Assembly (NCBI GenBank): GCA_031383555.1
Contig: JANMZR010000207.1
Coordinates: forward strand, 1-22,794
Origin: JANMZR01 sp031383555
Lineage (GTDB): Bacteria; Bacteroidota; Bacteroidia; Cytophagales; Spirosomataceae
Reading direction: 5' to 3'
Length of the DNA stretch: 22,794 bases
This document shows positions 1 through 7,661 of the stretch, one piece after another (position 1 is the stretch's first letter; each line of letters starts with the position of its first letter). The notes under the pieces are model-generated. The model was not told the DNA's origin and searched no databases. It worked only from the letters and a program-made list of their open reading frames with translations. A program made the position numbers and the translations under genes.

Positions 1-372
1 CACCACCGCCATCATTTACGTCAAAAAACCGAATTGGAGGGATATTTGACAGAAAAATCAATTTTATAAAATATGCTTAGAATTTATTTTTTACCTAAAA
101 ACATACTTTAAATGCACTAAACATAGATTCATAAAAAACAGCAAAATTATATTTGAAACTGAGATAAATTTTTAATAATTTCGCCAAAAGTTAAATCAAG
201 CCAAATGAACAAAGAGTTGCAATATCATCTCTCTCGCCTTGCGTACCTGCGCAGCGCTTGTTCGTTCATTCCCACGCCACAATAATTCATTTTATTCGTA
301 AAAACTATTGTTAAAAAATGGCAATAGATAATTCTTAATTATTTTTTATAGTAAAAAAAACAGTACTATTTT
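1..372. other. Left-edge intergenic region with possible gene fragment
   Basis: No gene is confidently visible here. At the extreme left, one + frame reads TTAIIYVKKPNWRDI and stops at 47-49, which could be the tail of an upstream gene. The opposite strand over 1-60 also reads like protein (ending in DVNDGGG) and could be the beginning of a gene leaving the window. I cannot choose between them. Bases 50-228 and 291-372 are strongly AT-rich and presumably carry the promoter of the gene at 373, although no good Bacteroidota -33/-7 pair was found. A GC-rich islet at 229-281 is described separately. Confidence 0.3.
225..290 (-). other. GC-rich islet with 21-codon mini-ORF
   Basis: Within AT-rich spacer DNA there is an abrupt GC-rich stretch of about 50 bases (229-281) containing the self-complementary GCGCAGCGC. 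On the - strand it lies inside a 21-codon frame starting at ATG 290 and stopping at 225-227, with a basic C-terminus (RRYARRER). The composition jump suggests a repeated extragenic element or a relic rather than a normal gene. Expression of a peptide is unproven. Confidence 0.3.
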
Positions 373-1434
373 ATGGAAAAAGTATTAGTAATTGGTATGG
401 GCAAAGTGGGTACTTTAGTTGGTGTTTTACTTTCTAATAGCTTCAAAGTGATAGGTTTAGATAAAAATAAGCCCGCATACAATCTTAGTTTACCTTTTGA
501 AATCATACAAGGCGATGTATCGGATTTATCAGTTTTAAAAGCAAATTTAAAAGGCTTCGATGCAGTTGTTTCGTGCATGCCTTATTATTTGAACAAATCA
601 ATTGCCCAAACTGCACATAATTTGGGTATCCATTATTTCGACCTCACAGAGGACGTACCTACCACCAATTTTATCAGAGAGTTGGCCAAAACTTCAAAAG
701 GAGTAATGGCTCCACAATGTGGTTTGGCACCAGGTTTAATCGGTATTGTTGGGGCTAATTTGGCTTCAAAATTTACTAAATTGCGTGACATTGAATTGCG
801 AGTTGGTGCGCTACCCAAATACCCGAATGGTCAGTTGGGTTATTCGTTTACATGGTCGCCAGCAGGTGTGATAAATGAGTATTTGAATGATTGTGAGGTG
901 ATTCACAATGGTGTTCGTAAATTAGTAACTGCCTTGGATGGCGTCGAGAAAATATATATACAAGGTGAAGAATTTGAGGCATTTAGCACTTCAGGCGGGC
1001 TTGGCACCATGTGTGAAACCTATGAAGGTAAGGTAGATACACTCAATTATAAAACCATGCGATACCCTGGCCATGCCAAATTGATGAAGTTTTTATTGTA
1101 TGAACTGATTATGAAAGACCAAAAAGAGGTTTTGGAAAAAATATTGACCGATGCCAAACCCCCTGTGCAAGAGGATGTTGTGTATGTATATGGAGCTGTG
1201 GAAGGTTGGAAAGGTGATATAATTCAGCGGGAGGAATTTTATAGAGCTTATTCCCCAAAAACTATCAATGGCGAGCAGTGGAGGGCAATTTCATGGACTA
1301 CAGCCGCCTCTTTAGCTGCTGTAATTGAAATGGTAGCTGATGGGAAATTACCAAAATCAGGCTTTCTGAAACAAGAGGATATTAATTTTGAGGCTTTTAT
1401 GACCACAAGCAATGGAAGTTATTTTAGAGATTAA
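373..1434 (+). CDS. Saccharopine dehydrogenase / lysine 6-dehydrogenase-like enzyme
   Basis: A 353-residue cytosolic NAD(P)-dependent oxidoreductase of the saccharopine dehydrogenase family. The N-terminal Rossmann fold shows VIGMGKVG at residues 6-13, with Asp30 after the second strand, which favours NAD. The middle has the family-typical APQCGLAPGL stretch, and the C-terminal half carries SGGLGTMCETYEG followed by YKTMRYPGH. In this family the reaction is either saccharopine to glutamate plus 2-aminoadipate-6-semialdehyde, or direct oxidation of the lysine epsilon-amino group to the same semialdehyde (lysine 6-dehydrogenase, roughly this length). The sequence alone does not decide. The downstream genes for semialdehyde oxidation and 2-oxoadipate turnover support lysine breakdown. 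No lysine-ketoglutarate reductase is visible in the window. Start at 373 follows an A-rich leader and gives an intact Rossmann N-terminus. Confidence 0.85.
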   Translation: MEKVLVIGMGKVGTLVGVLLSNSFKVIGLDKNKPAYNLSLPFEIIQGDVSDLSVLKANLKGFDAVVSCMPYYLNKSIAQTAHNLGIHYFDLTEDVPTTNFIRELAKTSKGVMAPQCGLAPGLIGIVGANLASKFTKLRDIELRVGALPKYPNGQLGYSFTWSPAGVINEYLNDCEVIHNGVRKLVTALDGVEKIYIQGEEFEAFSTSGGLGTMCETYEGKVDTLNYKTMRYPGHAKLMKFLLYELIMKDQKEVLEKILTDAKPPVQEDVVYVYGAVEGWKGDIIQREEFYRAYSPKTINGEQWRAISWTTAASLAAVIEMVADGKLPKSGFLKQEDINFEAFMTTSNGSYFRD

Positions 1435-1682
1435 AACACATTTTACAAAAAGAGTGACAGGTTTAGAGAATTGTTTAACAATAAAGGTTTTAATTTAACA
1501 AAGAGGATTAGAGGTTAAGAGAATTGTTTCAAACTCTGAACTTGTAGTTTATTATTTAACAAAAAGGTTTAGAGGTTTTGAGAATTTTTTACTGATGGAT
1601 GTTTTATAAATTCAACCTTTAGCCCTCTATTTAATTAGATTTAGAAAATCCTCTTTGTTTTCAACATAAAAATCAATTAATT
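1435..1682 (+). repeat. Spacer with three degenerate direct repeats
   Basis: The 248-base gap holds three imperfect copies of a purine-rich unit resembling GGTTTAGAGGTTNNGAGAATT, at about 1460-1476 (shortened), 1505-1530 and 1566-1590. The last two are 60 bases apart and share the flank TTTAACAAA. No terminator hairpin is evident, so read-through into the next gene is possible. The repeats may be simple-sequence expansion or protein-binding sites. Confidence 0.45.
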
Positions 1683-2582
1683 ATGGAAAAAAATACATTA
1701 AAAATAGTAATGGACGGCCTCATGCGCAGGTATAGCGAGCGTGTGCCTGATGTAAAAAAAATTACAAAAGCACTTGTTAATCAAGGGATTATAAAATCTG
1801 AAGATGAAATTGAAAATGATCATGTGGCCTTTCGGACCATGGGCGTTGAACATTTGGGAATTGCCTCTTTTGAAAAAATATTTCAGCATTATGGCTATGA
1901 AAAGCGAGATTATTTCTTTTTTGAAGGAAAGAAATTAAATGCCTTTTGGTTTGCGCCACCTGAAGATCATTTTCCAAGAATATTTGTGAGTGAATTGCGA
2001 GTTAATGATTTGTCTGAAACGGCACAAAAAATCATCAAAAAATATACCGATTCTGTTAAATCAGATCCGTCAGATGCATTGGATTTGAATGATGGCGAAG
2101 CGGTTGACCAATTTTTGCATTCGCCTTTATGGCAATTGCCTAGTTTGGAAGATTATAAAACCCTTTTGGCCGAAAGTGAATATGCGGCCTGGGTGATTTA
2201 TAACCGTTATTACTTGAATCACTACACCATTTCGGTGCATAATTTGCCCGAAGGCCATAATACAATTAGTGAATTTGACGATTTTGTTGAAAGTATTGGC
2301 GTAAAATTAACTGATGCTGGCGGTAGAATAAAAATAAGCCCCGATGGTGGCCTTTTGCAAAGCTCAACAGTGGCTCAAATGGTAGAGGCCACTTTTTCTG
2401 GGGGCGAAACTTACTCTATAGCAGGTAGTTATGTGGAATTTGCCGAGAGAAAAATATTACCGAAATTTGTTCATTTACCCTCTTCCGAAATAAAAAGAGA
2501 GCATCGTCGTGATGGTTTTGAAACAGGAAATGCCGATAAAATATTTGAAAGTACGTTTATAAGTCAAACAGGGAAAAGTTAG
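1683..2582 (+). CDS. DUF1338 2-oxoadipate dioxygenase/decarboxylase (HglS-like)
   Basis: A 299-residue DUF1338 protein. Characterised members (HglS/YdcJ group) are non-haem iron enzymes that convert 2-oxoadipate with O2 to D-2-hydroxyglutarate and CO2 in lysine catabolism. The sequence shows NDHVAFRT with His47 and Arg51, spaced like the metal His and substrate Arg of the family. A second histidine-rich stretch NHYTISVHN (His180, His186) follows, then YVEFAER with Glu252 as the likely third metal ligand. It is shorter than proteobacterial HglS (about 460 residues), as is common for the compact form. It lies between the saccharopine-dehydrogenase-like gene and the ALDH7 gene, which fits one pathway. 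The 2-aminoadipate transaminase and the D-2-hydroxyglutarate dehydrogenase needed to complete it are not in the window. Start at 1683 is preceded by an A/T-rich leader and no better in-frame start. Confidence 0.87.
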   Translation: MEKNTLKIVMDGLMRRYSERVPDVKKITKALVNQGIIKSEDEIENDHVAFRTMGVEHLGIASFEKIFQHYGYEKRDYFFFEGKKLNAFWFAPPEDHFPRIFVSELRVNDLSETAQKIIKKYTDSVKSDPSDALDLNDGEAVDQFLHSPLWQLPSLEDYKTLLAESEYAAWVIYNRYYLNHYTISVHNLPEGHNTISEFDDFVESIGVKLTDAGGRIKISPDGGLLQSSTVAQMVEATFSGGETYSIAGSYVEFAERKILPKFVHLPSSEIKREHRRDGFETGNADKIFESTFISQTGKS

Positions 2583-2683
2583 TAATAAGATATAAGTGAT
2601 GAGTGATGAGTTTTTTAAGAAAAGCTTTCATCTAAAAAATCATTGCTCCGTATGAAATTCGTAGGACAAAATGTAAATAAATT

Positions 2684-4210
2684 ATGCAAAACATATTAAA
2701 AAATTTAGGAATAAATGTTGAAAATGCTGGAACGAGCACAGGCTTAAATAGCTGGAAATCAACAGATAAAATGATTTCATCCTATTCGCCAGTGGATGGA
2801 AAATTAATTGCTTCCGTGAATGTGACAACTGAAGAAGATTATGAAAAGGTAGTTACTTCAGCACAAGAGGCTTTTAAAATTTGGCGAAAGATGCCATCTC
2901 CCAAGCGAGGAGAAATAGTACGTCAATTAGGCGATGCTTTTCGTGAGCACAAGCATGATTTGGGCAGTTTGGTAAGCTACGAAATGGGCAAAAGCTTACA
3001 AGAAGGTTTGGGTGAAGTACAAGAGATTATTGATATTTGCGACTTTGCGGTGGGTTTGAGTCGCCAACTTTATGGCCTCACCATGCATTCAGAAAGGCCA
3101 GATCACCGTATGTACGAGCAATATCATCCGTTGGGAATTGTTGGGATTATCTCCGCTTTTAACTTTCCTGTAGCCGTATGGAGTTGGAACAGCATGTTGG
3201 CCTGGGTTTGTGGTAATGTTTGTGTATGGAAACCTTCTGAAAAAACGCCGATTACGGCTATTGCATGTCAAAATATTGTTCAAAAAGTATTTGCAAAAAA
3301 TAATATTCCTGAAGGTGTATCCTGTTTAATTACTGGTAATTATGAAATTGGGGAAAGATTAAGTGGAGATACTAGAATCCCATTAATTTCGGCAACAGGT
3401 TCCACCCGAATGGGCAAAAAAGTCGCCTCAAAAGTGGCAGAAAGATTAGGTAGAACTTTACTGGAATTAGGTGGGAACAATGCTATTATTGTATCAGAGC
3501 ATGCCAATTTGGATATCGCCATTCCTGGAATTGTATTTGGAGCAGTGGGTACTGCTGGCCAGCGATGCACCACCACTCGAAGACTAATTGTGCATGAAAG
3601 TCAGTATGATTTATTGAGAGAAAAATTAGTAAAAATATATAGTCAATTACGAATTGGCGATCCCCTGGATGCCAATAACCATGTTGGGCCATTGATTGAT
3701 AAAGATGCAGTGGGCATATATTTGCAATCAATTCAAAAAGCCAAAGAACAAGGTGCTAACATTTTGGTTGAAGGTGCCGTATTGGAAGGAAACGGCTATG
3801 AATCAGGATGTTATGTAAAGCCATGTATTATTGAGGCCAAAAACGATATGCCAATAGTGCAGCACGAAACATTTGCCCCGATATTGTATATCATGAAATT
3901 CAAAACTATTGAAGAGGCTATAGATCTGCAAAATGCTGTACCTCAGGGACTTTCGTCATCAATTTTTACCAATAATTTACAAGAATCTGAGCAGTTTTTA
4001 TCGGCTTGGGGCAGCGATTGCGGCATTGCCAATGTAAATATCGGTACAACAGGCGCCGAGATTGGTGGTGCTTTTGGAGGCGAAAAAGAAACTGGTGGAG
4101 GCCGTGAGTCAGGCTCTGATGCCTGGAAAGCTTATATGCGAAGGCAAACCAATACCATTAATTATGGAAAAACTTTGCCGCTTGCACAGGGGATTAAGTT
4201 TGAGGTGTAG
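2684..4210 (+). CDS. Alpha-aminoadipic semialdehyde dehydrogenase, ALDH7 family
   Basis: A 508-residue NAD-dependent aldehyde dehydrogenase of the ALDH7 (antiquitin) subfamily, which oxidises 2-aminoadipate-6-semialdehyde to 2-aminoadipate. The catalytic Cys295 lies in GTAGQRCTTTRR, and the general base Glu261 in LELGGNN. Arg294 just before the cysteine and Glu114 in EVQEIIDICD correspond, with a constant offset of seven, to Arg301 and Glu121, the residues that bind the substrate amino-acid end in human ALDH7A1. That makes the substrate assignment stronger than a generic ALDH call. The length is normal, and the C-terminus carries the typical FGGEKETGGGRESGSDAWKAY segment. It lies 101 bases after the DUF1338 gene, and a strong hairpin follows. 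Other short-chain aldehydes could also be accepted. Confidence 0.92.
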   Translation: MQNILKNLGINVENAGTSTGLNSWKSTDKMISSYSPVDGKLIASVNVTTEEDYEKVVTSAQEAFKIWRKMPSPKRGEIVRQLGDAFREHKHDLGSLVSYEMGKSLQEGLGEVQEIIDICDFAVGLSRQLYGLTMHSERPDHRMYEQYHPLGIVGIISAFNFPVAVWSWNSMLAWVCGNVCVWKPSEKTPITAIACQNIVQKVFAKNNIPEGVSCLITGNYEIGERLSGDTRIPLISATGSTRMGKKVASKVAERLGRTLLELGGNNAIIVSEHANLDIAIPGIVFGAVGTAGQRCTTTRRLIVHESQYDLLREKLVKIYSQLRIGDPLDANNHVGPLIDKDAVGIYLQSIQKAKEQGANILVEGAVLEGNGYESGCYVKPCIIEAKNDMPIVQHETFAPILYIMKFKTIEEAIDLQNAVPQGLSSSIFTNNLQESEQFLSAWGSDCGIANVNIGTTGAEIGGAFGGEKETGGGRESGSDAWKAYMRRQTNTINYGKTLPLAQGIKFEV

Positions 4211-4265
4211 GATTACTAAAGTAAGCGAGTTGGGTTTTGACAATCTCACAAAAAATTTGCAAAAA

Positions 4266-4298
4266 AACGCAGGCGGAGTTTAGAACCCCACCTGCGTT
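4266..4298. terminator. Bidirectional terminator hairpin between convergent genes
   Basis: AACGCAGG (4266-4273) pairs perfectly with CCTGCGTT (4291-4298), with further GG/CC pairing inside. An A-run precedes the stem on the + strand, which becomes a U-run for transcripts arriving from the - strand. It sits exactly between the stop of the ALDH gene and the stop of the convergent helicase gene, so it may serve both. Confidence 0.8.
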
Positions 4299-4309
4299 AA
4301 ATAAATTTC

Positions 4310-5638
4310 CTACCTCATCACCTCAATCTTATACTTCCTCCCCTTCATTTTTTCAGCATTAATTTTCTTTAATAAATCATTGATTTTATGGGTTTTAACA
4401 GCTGCGAAGCTCATAAAATCCATTACTTCGATAAGCCCCAAATCTCCTTTTTCAAGCTCGCCTTTTTTGTAAAGAAAACCAACAATATCTACTTTGTTGA
4501 GCTTGTCTTTTTTACCTCCAGAAATATAAATTGTGCTCCATTCTGAGGCAAATGGAGGCATAGGATTAATTGAAAATTCTAATAACTCGGGCAGCCGACC
4601 CAAATAATCGGGTTGAGCTTCTTTTTCATAAAGTAATAAATAGGCGGTACCGTCGGCATTCATGCGGGCGGTGCGGCCGTTGCGATGGATAAATTCTTCT
4701 TTTTTTAATGGAAAATGATAATGCACCACATGTTTCACATCAGGAATATCCAAACCTCGAGCTGCCAAATCAGTTGCCACCAAAAATGTAGCGGTACCAT
4801 TTCGGAATTTTATCAACGCTTTTTCCCGATCCAACTGCTCCATGCCGCCGTGAAAAAAGGCTATAGATTCAATACCTTTTCCTTTTAAAAGTTCAACTGT
4901 TCGTTCTGTGCTTTCTCTATGGTTACAGAAAATCAAAGCAGACTCTGAGCCAATAAAACAAAGCAACTCATAAAGCCTTTCTATTTTATCTTTATCTTCC
5001 GAAATAATGGTTCGGAGTTGGAGCTGGTCAGTAGTTTTTTCTTCTTCGAGATTGAAATTGAGCACTTTAGGGCTAATTTCTCCCATAAACCTTGGTAATT
5101 GGACCTTAGCTGTAGCCGATACCATTATTCGTTTTTGCAAGTTTGTAAGCTTGCCAACCACATAACTCATTTCTTCTTCAAAACCCATGGCAAGGCTTTT
5201 GTCAAATTCATCTAAAATAAGAATAGTTATATTTTCTAAAGAAATGGTTTTGCGCTCAATATGATCAGAAATTCGACCTGGTGTACCCACCAAAACGGCA
5301 GGCGGGTTTTTCATATTCTGGATTTCAATTTGCATATCATGCCCACCATAGCAGGCATTTATTTTGAAACCCGTGCTCATTTTTTTCCAAACGGATTCAA
5401 TTTGTATGGCCAATTCACGAGTTGGGCTTATGATAAGGCATTGAATAGTAGCAATTTCCTTGTTTAATAATTCAAATATTGGTAAAAGGAAAGCAATCGT
5501 TTTACCTGAACCTGTTGGGGAAAGTATAAAAATATCCTTTTCATTAAGAATGGCCTTGTTAGCGGCCAACTGCATGGGATTTAGGGTTTTAACACCCAGT
5601 TTTTCAAGAGTTTTCACAATGATTTGGTTATTTTCCAT
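4310..5638 (-). CDS. DbpA-like DEAD-box RNA helicase
   Basis: A 442-residue ATP-dependent RNA helicase. Motifs in order: Q-motif region with NPMQ (Gln23), Walker A SPTGSGKT (40-47), PTRELAIQ (motif Ia), TPGR (119-122), motif II, SAT (174-176), ALIFCNHR (motif IV region), ATDLAARGLD (motif V), and HRNGRTAR (318-325, motif VI). Motif II reads DEFD (143-146) instead of DEAD. The last ~75 residues (WSTIYISGG to GRKYKIEV) resemble the DbpA RNA-binding domain, which in E. coli DbpA targets 23S rRNA helix 92, so a role in large-subunit assembly is likely. It is on the - strand, 77 bases downstream of a beta-CASP nuclease gene, and may be co-transcribed with it. The start ATG at 5638 gives a complete Q-motif. 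Confidence 0.93.
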   Translation of the reverse strand: MENNQIIVKTLEKLGVKTLNPMQLAANKAILNEKDIFILSPTGSGKTIAFLLPIFELLNKEIATIQCLIISPTRELAIQIESVWKKMSTGFKINACYGGHDMQIEIQNMKNPPAVLVGTPGRISDHIERKTISLENITILILDEFDKSLAMGFEEEMSYVVGKLTNLQKRIMVSATAKVQLPRFMGEISPKVLNFNLEEEKTTDQLQLRTIISEDKDKIERLYELLCFIGSESALIFCNHRESTERTVELLKGKGIESIAFFHGGMEQLDREKALIKFRNGTATFLVATDLAARGLDIPDVKHVVHYHFPLKKEEFIHRNGRTARMNADGTAYLLLYEKEAQPDYLGRLPELLEFSINPMPPFASEWSTIYISGGKKDKLNKVDIVGFLYKKGELEKGDLGLIEVMDFMSFAAVKTHKINDLLKKINAEKMKGRKYKIEVMR

Positions 5639-5715
5639 TATGCAAAGGTAGGGAAATAGGAAATGTAAAACAGAGAAACCGAGAAATGTAAAAGTTAAAA
5701 AGCTTCGTATACCTT

Positions 5716-7119
5716 CTATCTCAACTCAAATTCCTCCCCCATCGCTGGTATTTCAATATCGCCCCAACCGACATCTTGCAATCGTTTTTTGAAAGCTGTT
5801 TGGGTATCAAGTTCACCATGTACCAAAAACATTTTCTTTACTTCAGCTTTATTTTGGCAATCTAAAAATTGGATTAATTCGTTATAGTCGGCATGGGCAC
5901 TGAACGAATCCATAATATGAATTTGGCATTTTACCTCGTACTCTCTCCCAAATATTCTAACCTCTTTTTTACCCGCTTTTAGCTGACCACCAAGGCCTTC
6001 AGGGGAACAATAACCAACAAAAAGTATTGCACAATTTGGGTCTTCAATATTATGCGAAATATGGTGTTTTATACGACCAGCTTCGGCCATACCTGAAGCT
6101 GAAATAATTACCGCTGGGCCTTTTGAGTCGTTCAAGGCCATAGATTCTTCTTTTTCGGAAATATAATAAAGGTGGTCGAAGCCAAAAGCATCCCCATCGC
6201 CATCATGCAAATACCTCATTATTTCAGGGTTATAACATTCCTTATGCTTTCGCATTATACCTGTGGCTTTTACAGAGAGGGGGCTGTCGACATAGATGGG
6301 TATTTTGGGCAAAAGGCCTTCTTCCTCAAGCTGGTCAAGTGCGTAAACTATCTCTTGGGTACGACCTACACTAAAGGCAGGAATTAGTACTTTTCCACGA
6401 TTTGCAACACAAACATTTTTAACAATTTCCAATAATTCTGCTTTCACATTTTCAGCAGCAGGGTGTAATCTATTGCCATAGGTTGACTCGCAAATAATGT
6501 AATCGGCCTGCGGGAAAGGCTCTGGCGACTTCAATATTCTATCGGTTGCACGGCCCACATCACCAGTGAAAGTGAGTCTAATTTTTTCGCCAGAATTTTC
6601 CTCAATTTCAAGGTTAACAGATGCCGAGCCTAATATATGGCCTGCATCCATAAATATACATGAAACTTCGTCGCAAACATCGAAGCGATCACGGTAGGTC
6701 ATGGCTCGCATTTGGTCAAGTGTTTGAATTACATCGTCCTCCTCGTACAATATTTCTAAAGGAGTTTCTCCTCTTTTCTCCCGCCGTTCGTTGACTCTTT
6801 TGAGGTCGTTGGCTTGTATTTTTGCTGAGTCACCCAATAGTATTTCAGCCAAATCACGAGTAGCCGATGTACAAAAAATAGGCCCTTTAAACCCCTTTTT
6901 AACTAACCTTGGCAATAGACCCGTATGGTCGATATGTGCATGAGAAAGCACCAAATAATCAATTTCGGAAGGCTCAAAACCAAAATTTTGGTTCATTTCT
7001 TGCGTGCCAATTCCTTGAAAAAGTCCACAGTCAAGCAAAATTTTTGTTCCTTTATCTGTTGTGATTATATGCTTCGAGCCAGTTACCGTTTGTGCAGCAC
7101 CGAAAAATTGGAGTTTCAT
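5716..7119 (-). CDS. Beta-CASP metallo-beta-lactamase RNase-like protein
   Basis: A 467-residue MBL-fold protein of the beta-CASP (CPSF73/YSH1-like) group. The zinc site is complete: HAHIDH at 60-65, His161 in DAGHILGSA, Asp187 in TGDVGR, His409 in SFSAHAD, and His434 in VHGE. ESTYGNR (211-217), PAFSVGR, DSPLS and the ASGM motif (341-344) mark the beta-CASP insert. Proteins of this length, such as Thermus TTHA0252, are RNases, and the C-terminal part matches the RNA-specificity motif domain, so an RNA-processing or degradation role is expected. It lies upstream of and parallel to a DbpA-like helicase gene. No signal peptide is present. It lacks the long C-terminal region of RNase J. The start ATG at 7119 gives the standard MKLQFFGAAQTVTGS opening. 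Confidence 0.93.
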   Translation of the reverse strand: MKLQFFGAAQTVTGSKHIITTDKGTKILLDCGLFQGIGTQEMNQNFGFEPSEIDYLVLSHAHIDHTGLLPRLVKKGFKGPIFCTSATRDLAEILLGDSAKIQANDLKRVNERREKRGETPLEILYEEDDVIQTLDQMRAMTYRDRFDVCDEVSCIFMDAGHILGSASVNLEIEENSGEKIRLTFTGDVGRATDRILKSPEPFPQADYIICESTYGNRLHPAAENVKAELLEIVKNVCVANRGKVLIPAFSVGRTQEIVYALDQLEEEGLLPKIPIYVDSPLSVKATGIMRKHKECYNPEIMRYLHDGDGDAFGFDHLYYISEKEESMALNDSKGPAVIISASGMAEAGRIKHHISHNIEDPNCAILFVGYCSPEGLGGQLKAGKKEVRIFGREYEVKCQIHIMDSFSAHADYNELIQFLDCQNKAEVKKMFLVHGELDTQTAFKKRLQDVGWGDIEIPAMGEEFELR

Positions 7120-7661
7120 TATTTTCCTTGTATGTTTCTATTGCAAGTTAAATAAAATGAAGGAAAGCCTTATGGTTTCTTTAGCTATTTCTTTTTGAAT
7201 AAATTATTGCCGATTAAACTAAGTATATTTTATTGCTTTCAACTGCAAACATAAAAGTTTTTTAGCGTTCATTTAAGAAAAATAAATAATGATACCTAAT
7301 GGGTTTAAAGTCATGTAAATTCCTAAAATTGAAGGCAAAAATACCCCCTCAAATTTTTTTTGAAAACCACTCAATAAAAAGTAATATTTTATAAAATCAA
7401 TCTTCGTACTTTTAATAAATTTATCGCTTAAATATCTTAATTAATATATAAAATGAATTAGATATGTTATTTCAAAATAAATTAAATAGCTACTAAAAGA
7501 ATTTCTAAAAATAATTTAGGCAGTATCACGCCTTTAGTGAAAACAGCACAGAGATTTCAATACAATTTAAAAGACAAATGGCGGCATATTTGGTGGTTGG
7601 TTTTTTGTAATAACTTAGGTGTATAACACCAATAAAAAATGAAAAAAATAGCTCTAAAATT
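7120..7661. other. AT-rich divergent intergenic region
   Basis: A 540-base spacer between divergently read genes, so both should have promoters here. Bases 7246-7253 read TATGTTTG on the - strand, matching the Bacteroidota -7 consensus TAnnTTTG, but a convincing -33 TTG element at the right distance is missing. The segment 7527-7589 holds a degraded kinase tail, listed separately. A small hairpin GGTGT-ATA-ACACC lies at 7618-7630, just before the kinase start. Nothing else recognisable was seen. Confidence 0.5.
7527..7589 (+). pseudogene. Relic of a third histidine kinase 3' end
   Basis: From about 7539 the + strand translates as ENSTEISIQFKRQMAA. This matches the C-terminus of the kinase just downstream (ENGTMISIHFKRQIAA at its end) and less closely the second kinase (NNGTMILINFKRQNAA). 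Over the ~46 bases from 7539 I count about eight mismatches to the 3' end of the first kinase, and CTTTAGTG just upstream also matches with a gap of about nine bases. The true stop is lost; the frame continues to a TAA at 7608. There is no corresponding transmitter domain further upstream, so this is a deletion remnant of a paralogous kinase gene. Confidence 0.7.

Noticed and set aside
4062..4283. 73-codon + frame overlapping the end of the ALDH gene
   Set aside because: It is an off-frame reading of the conserved ALDH C-terminus and of the terminator.
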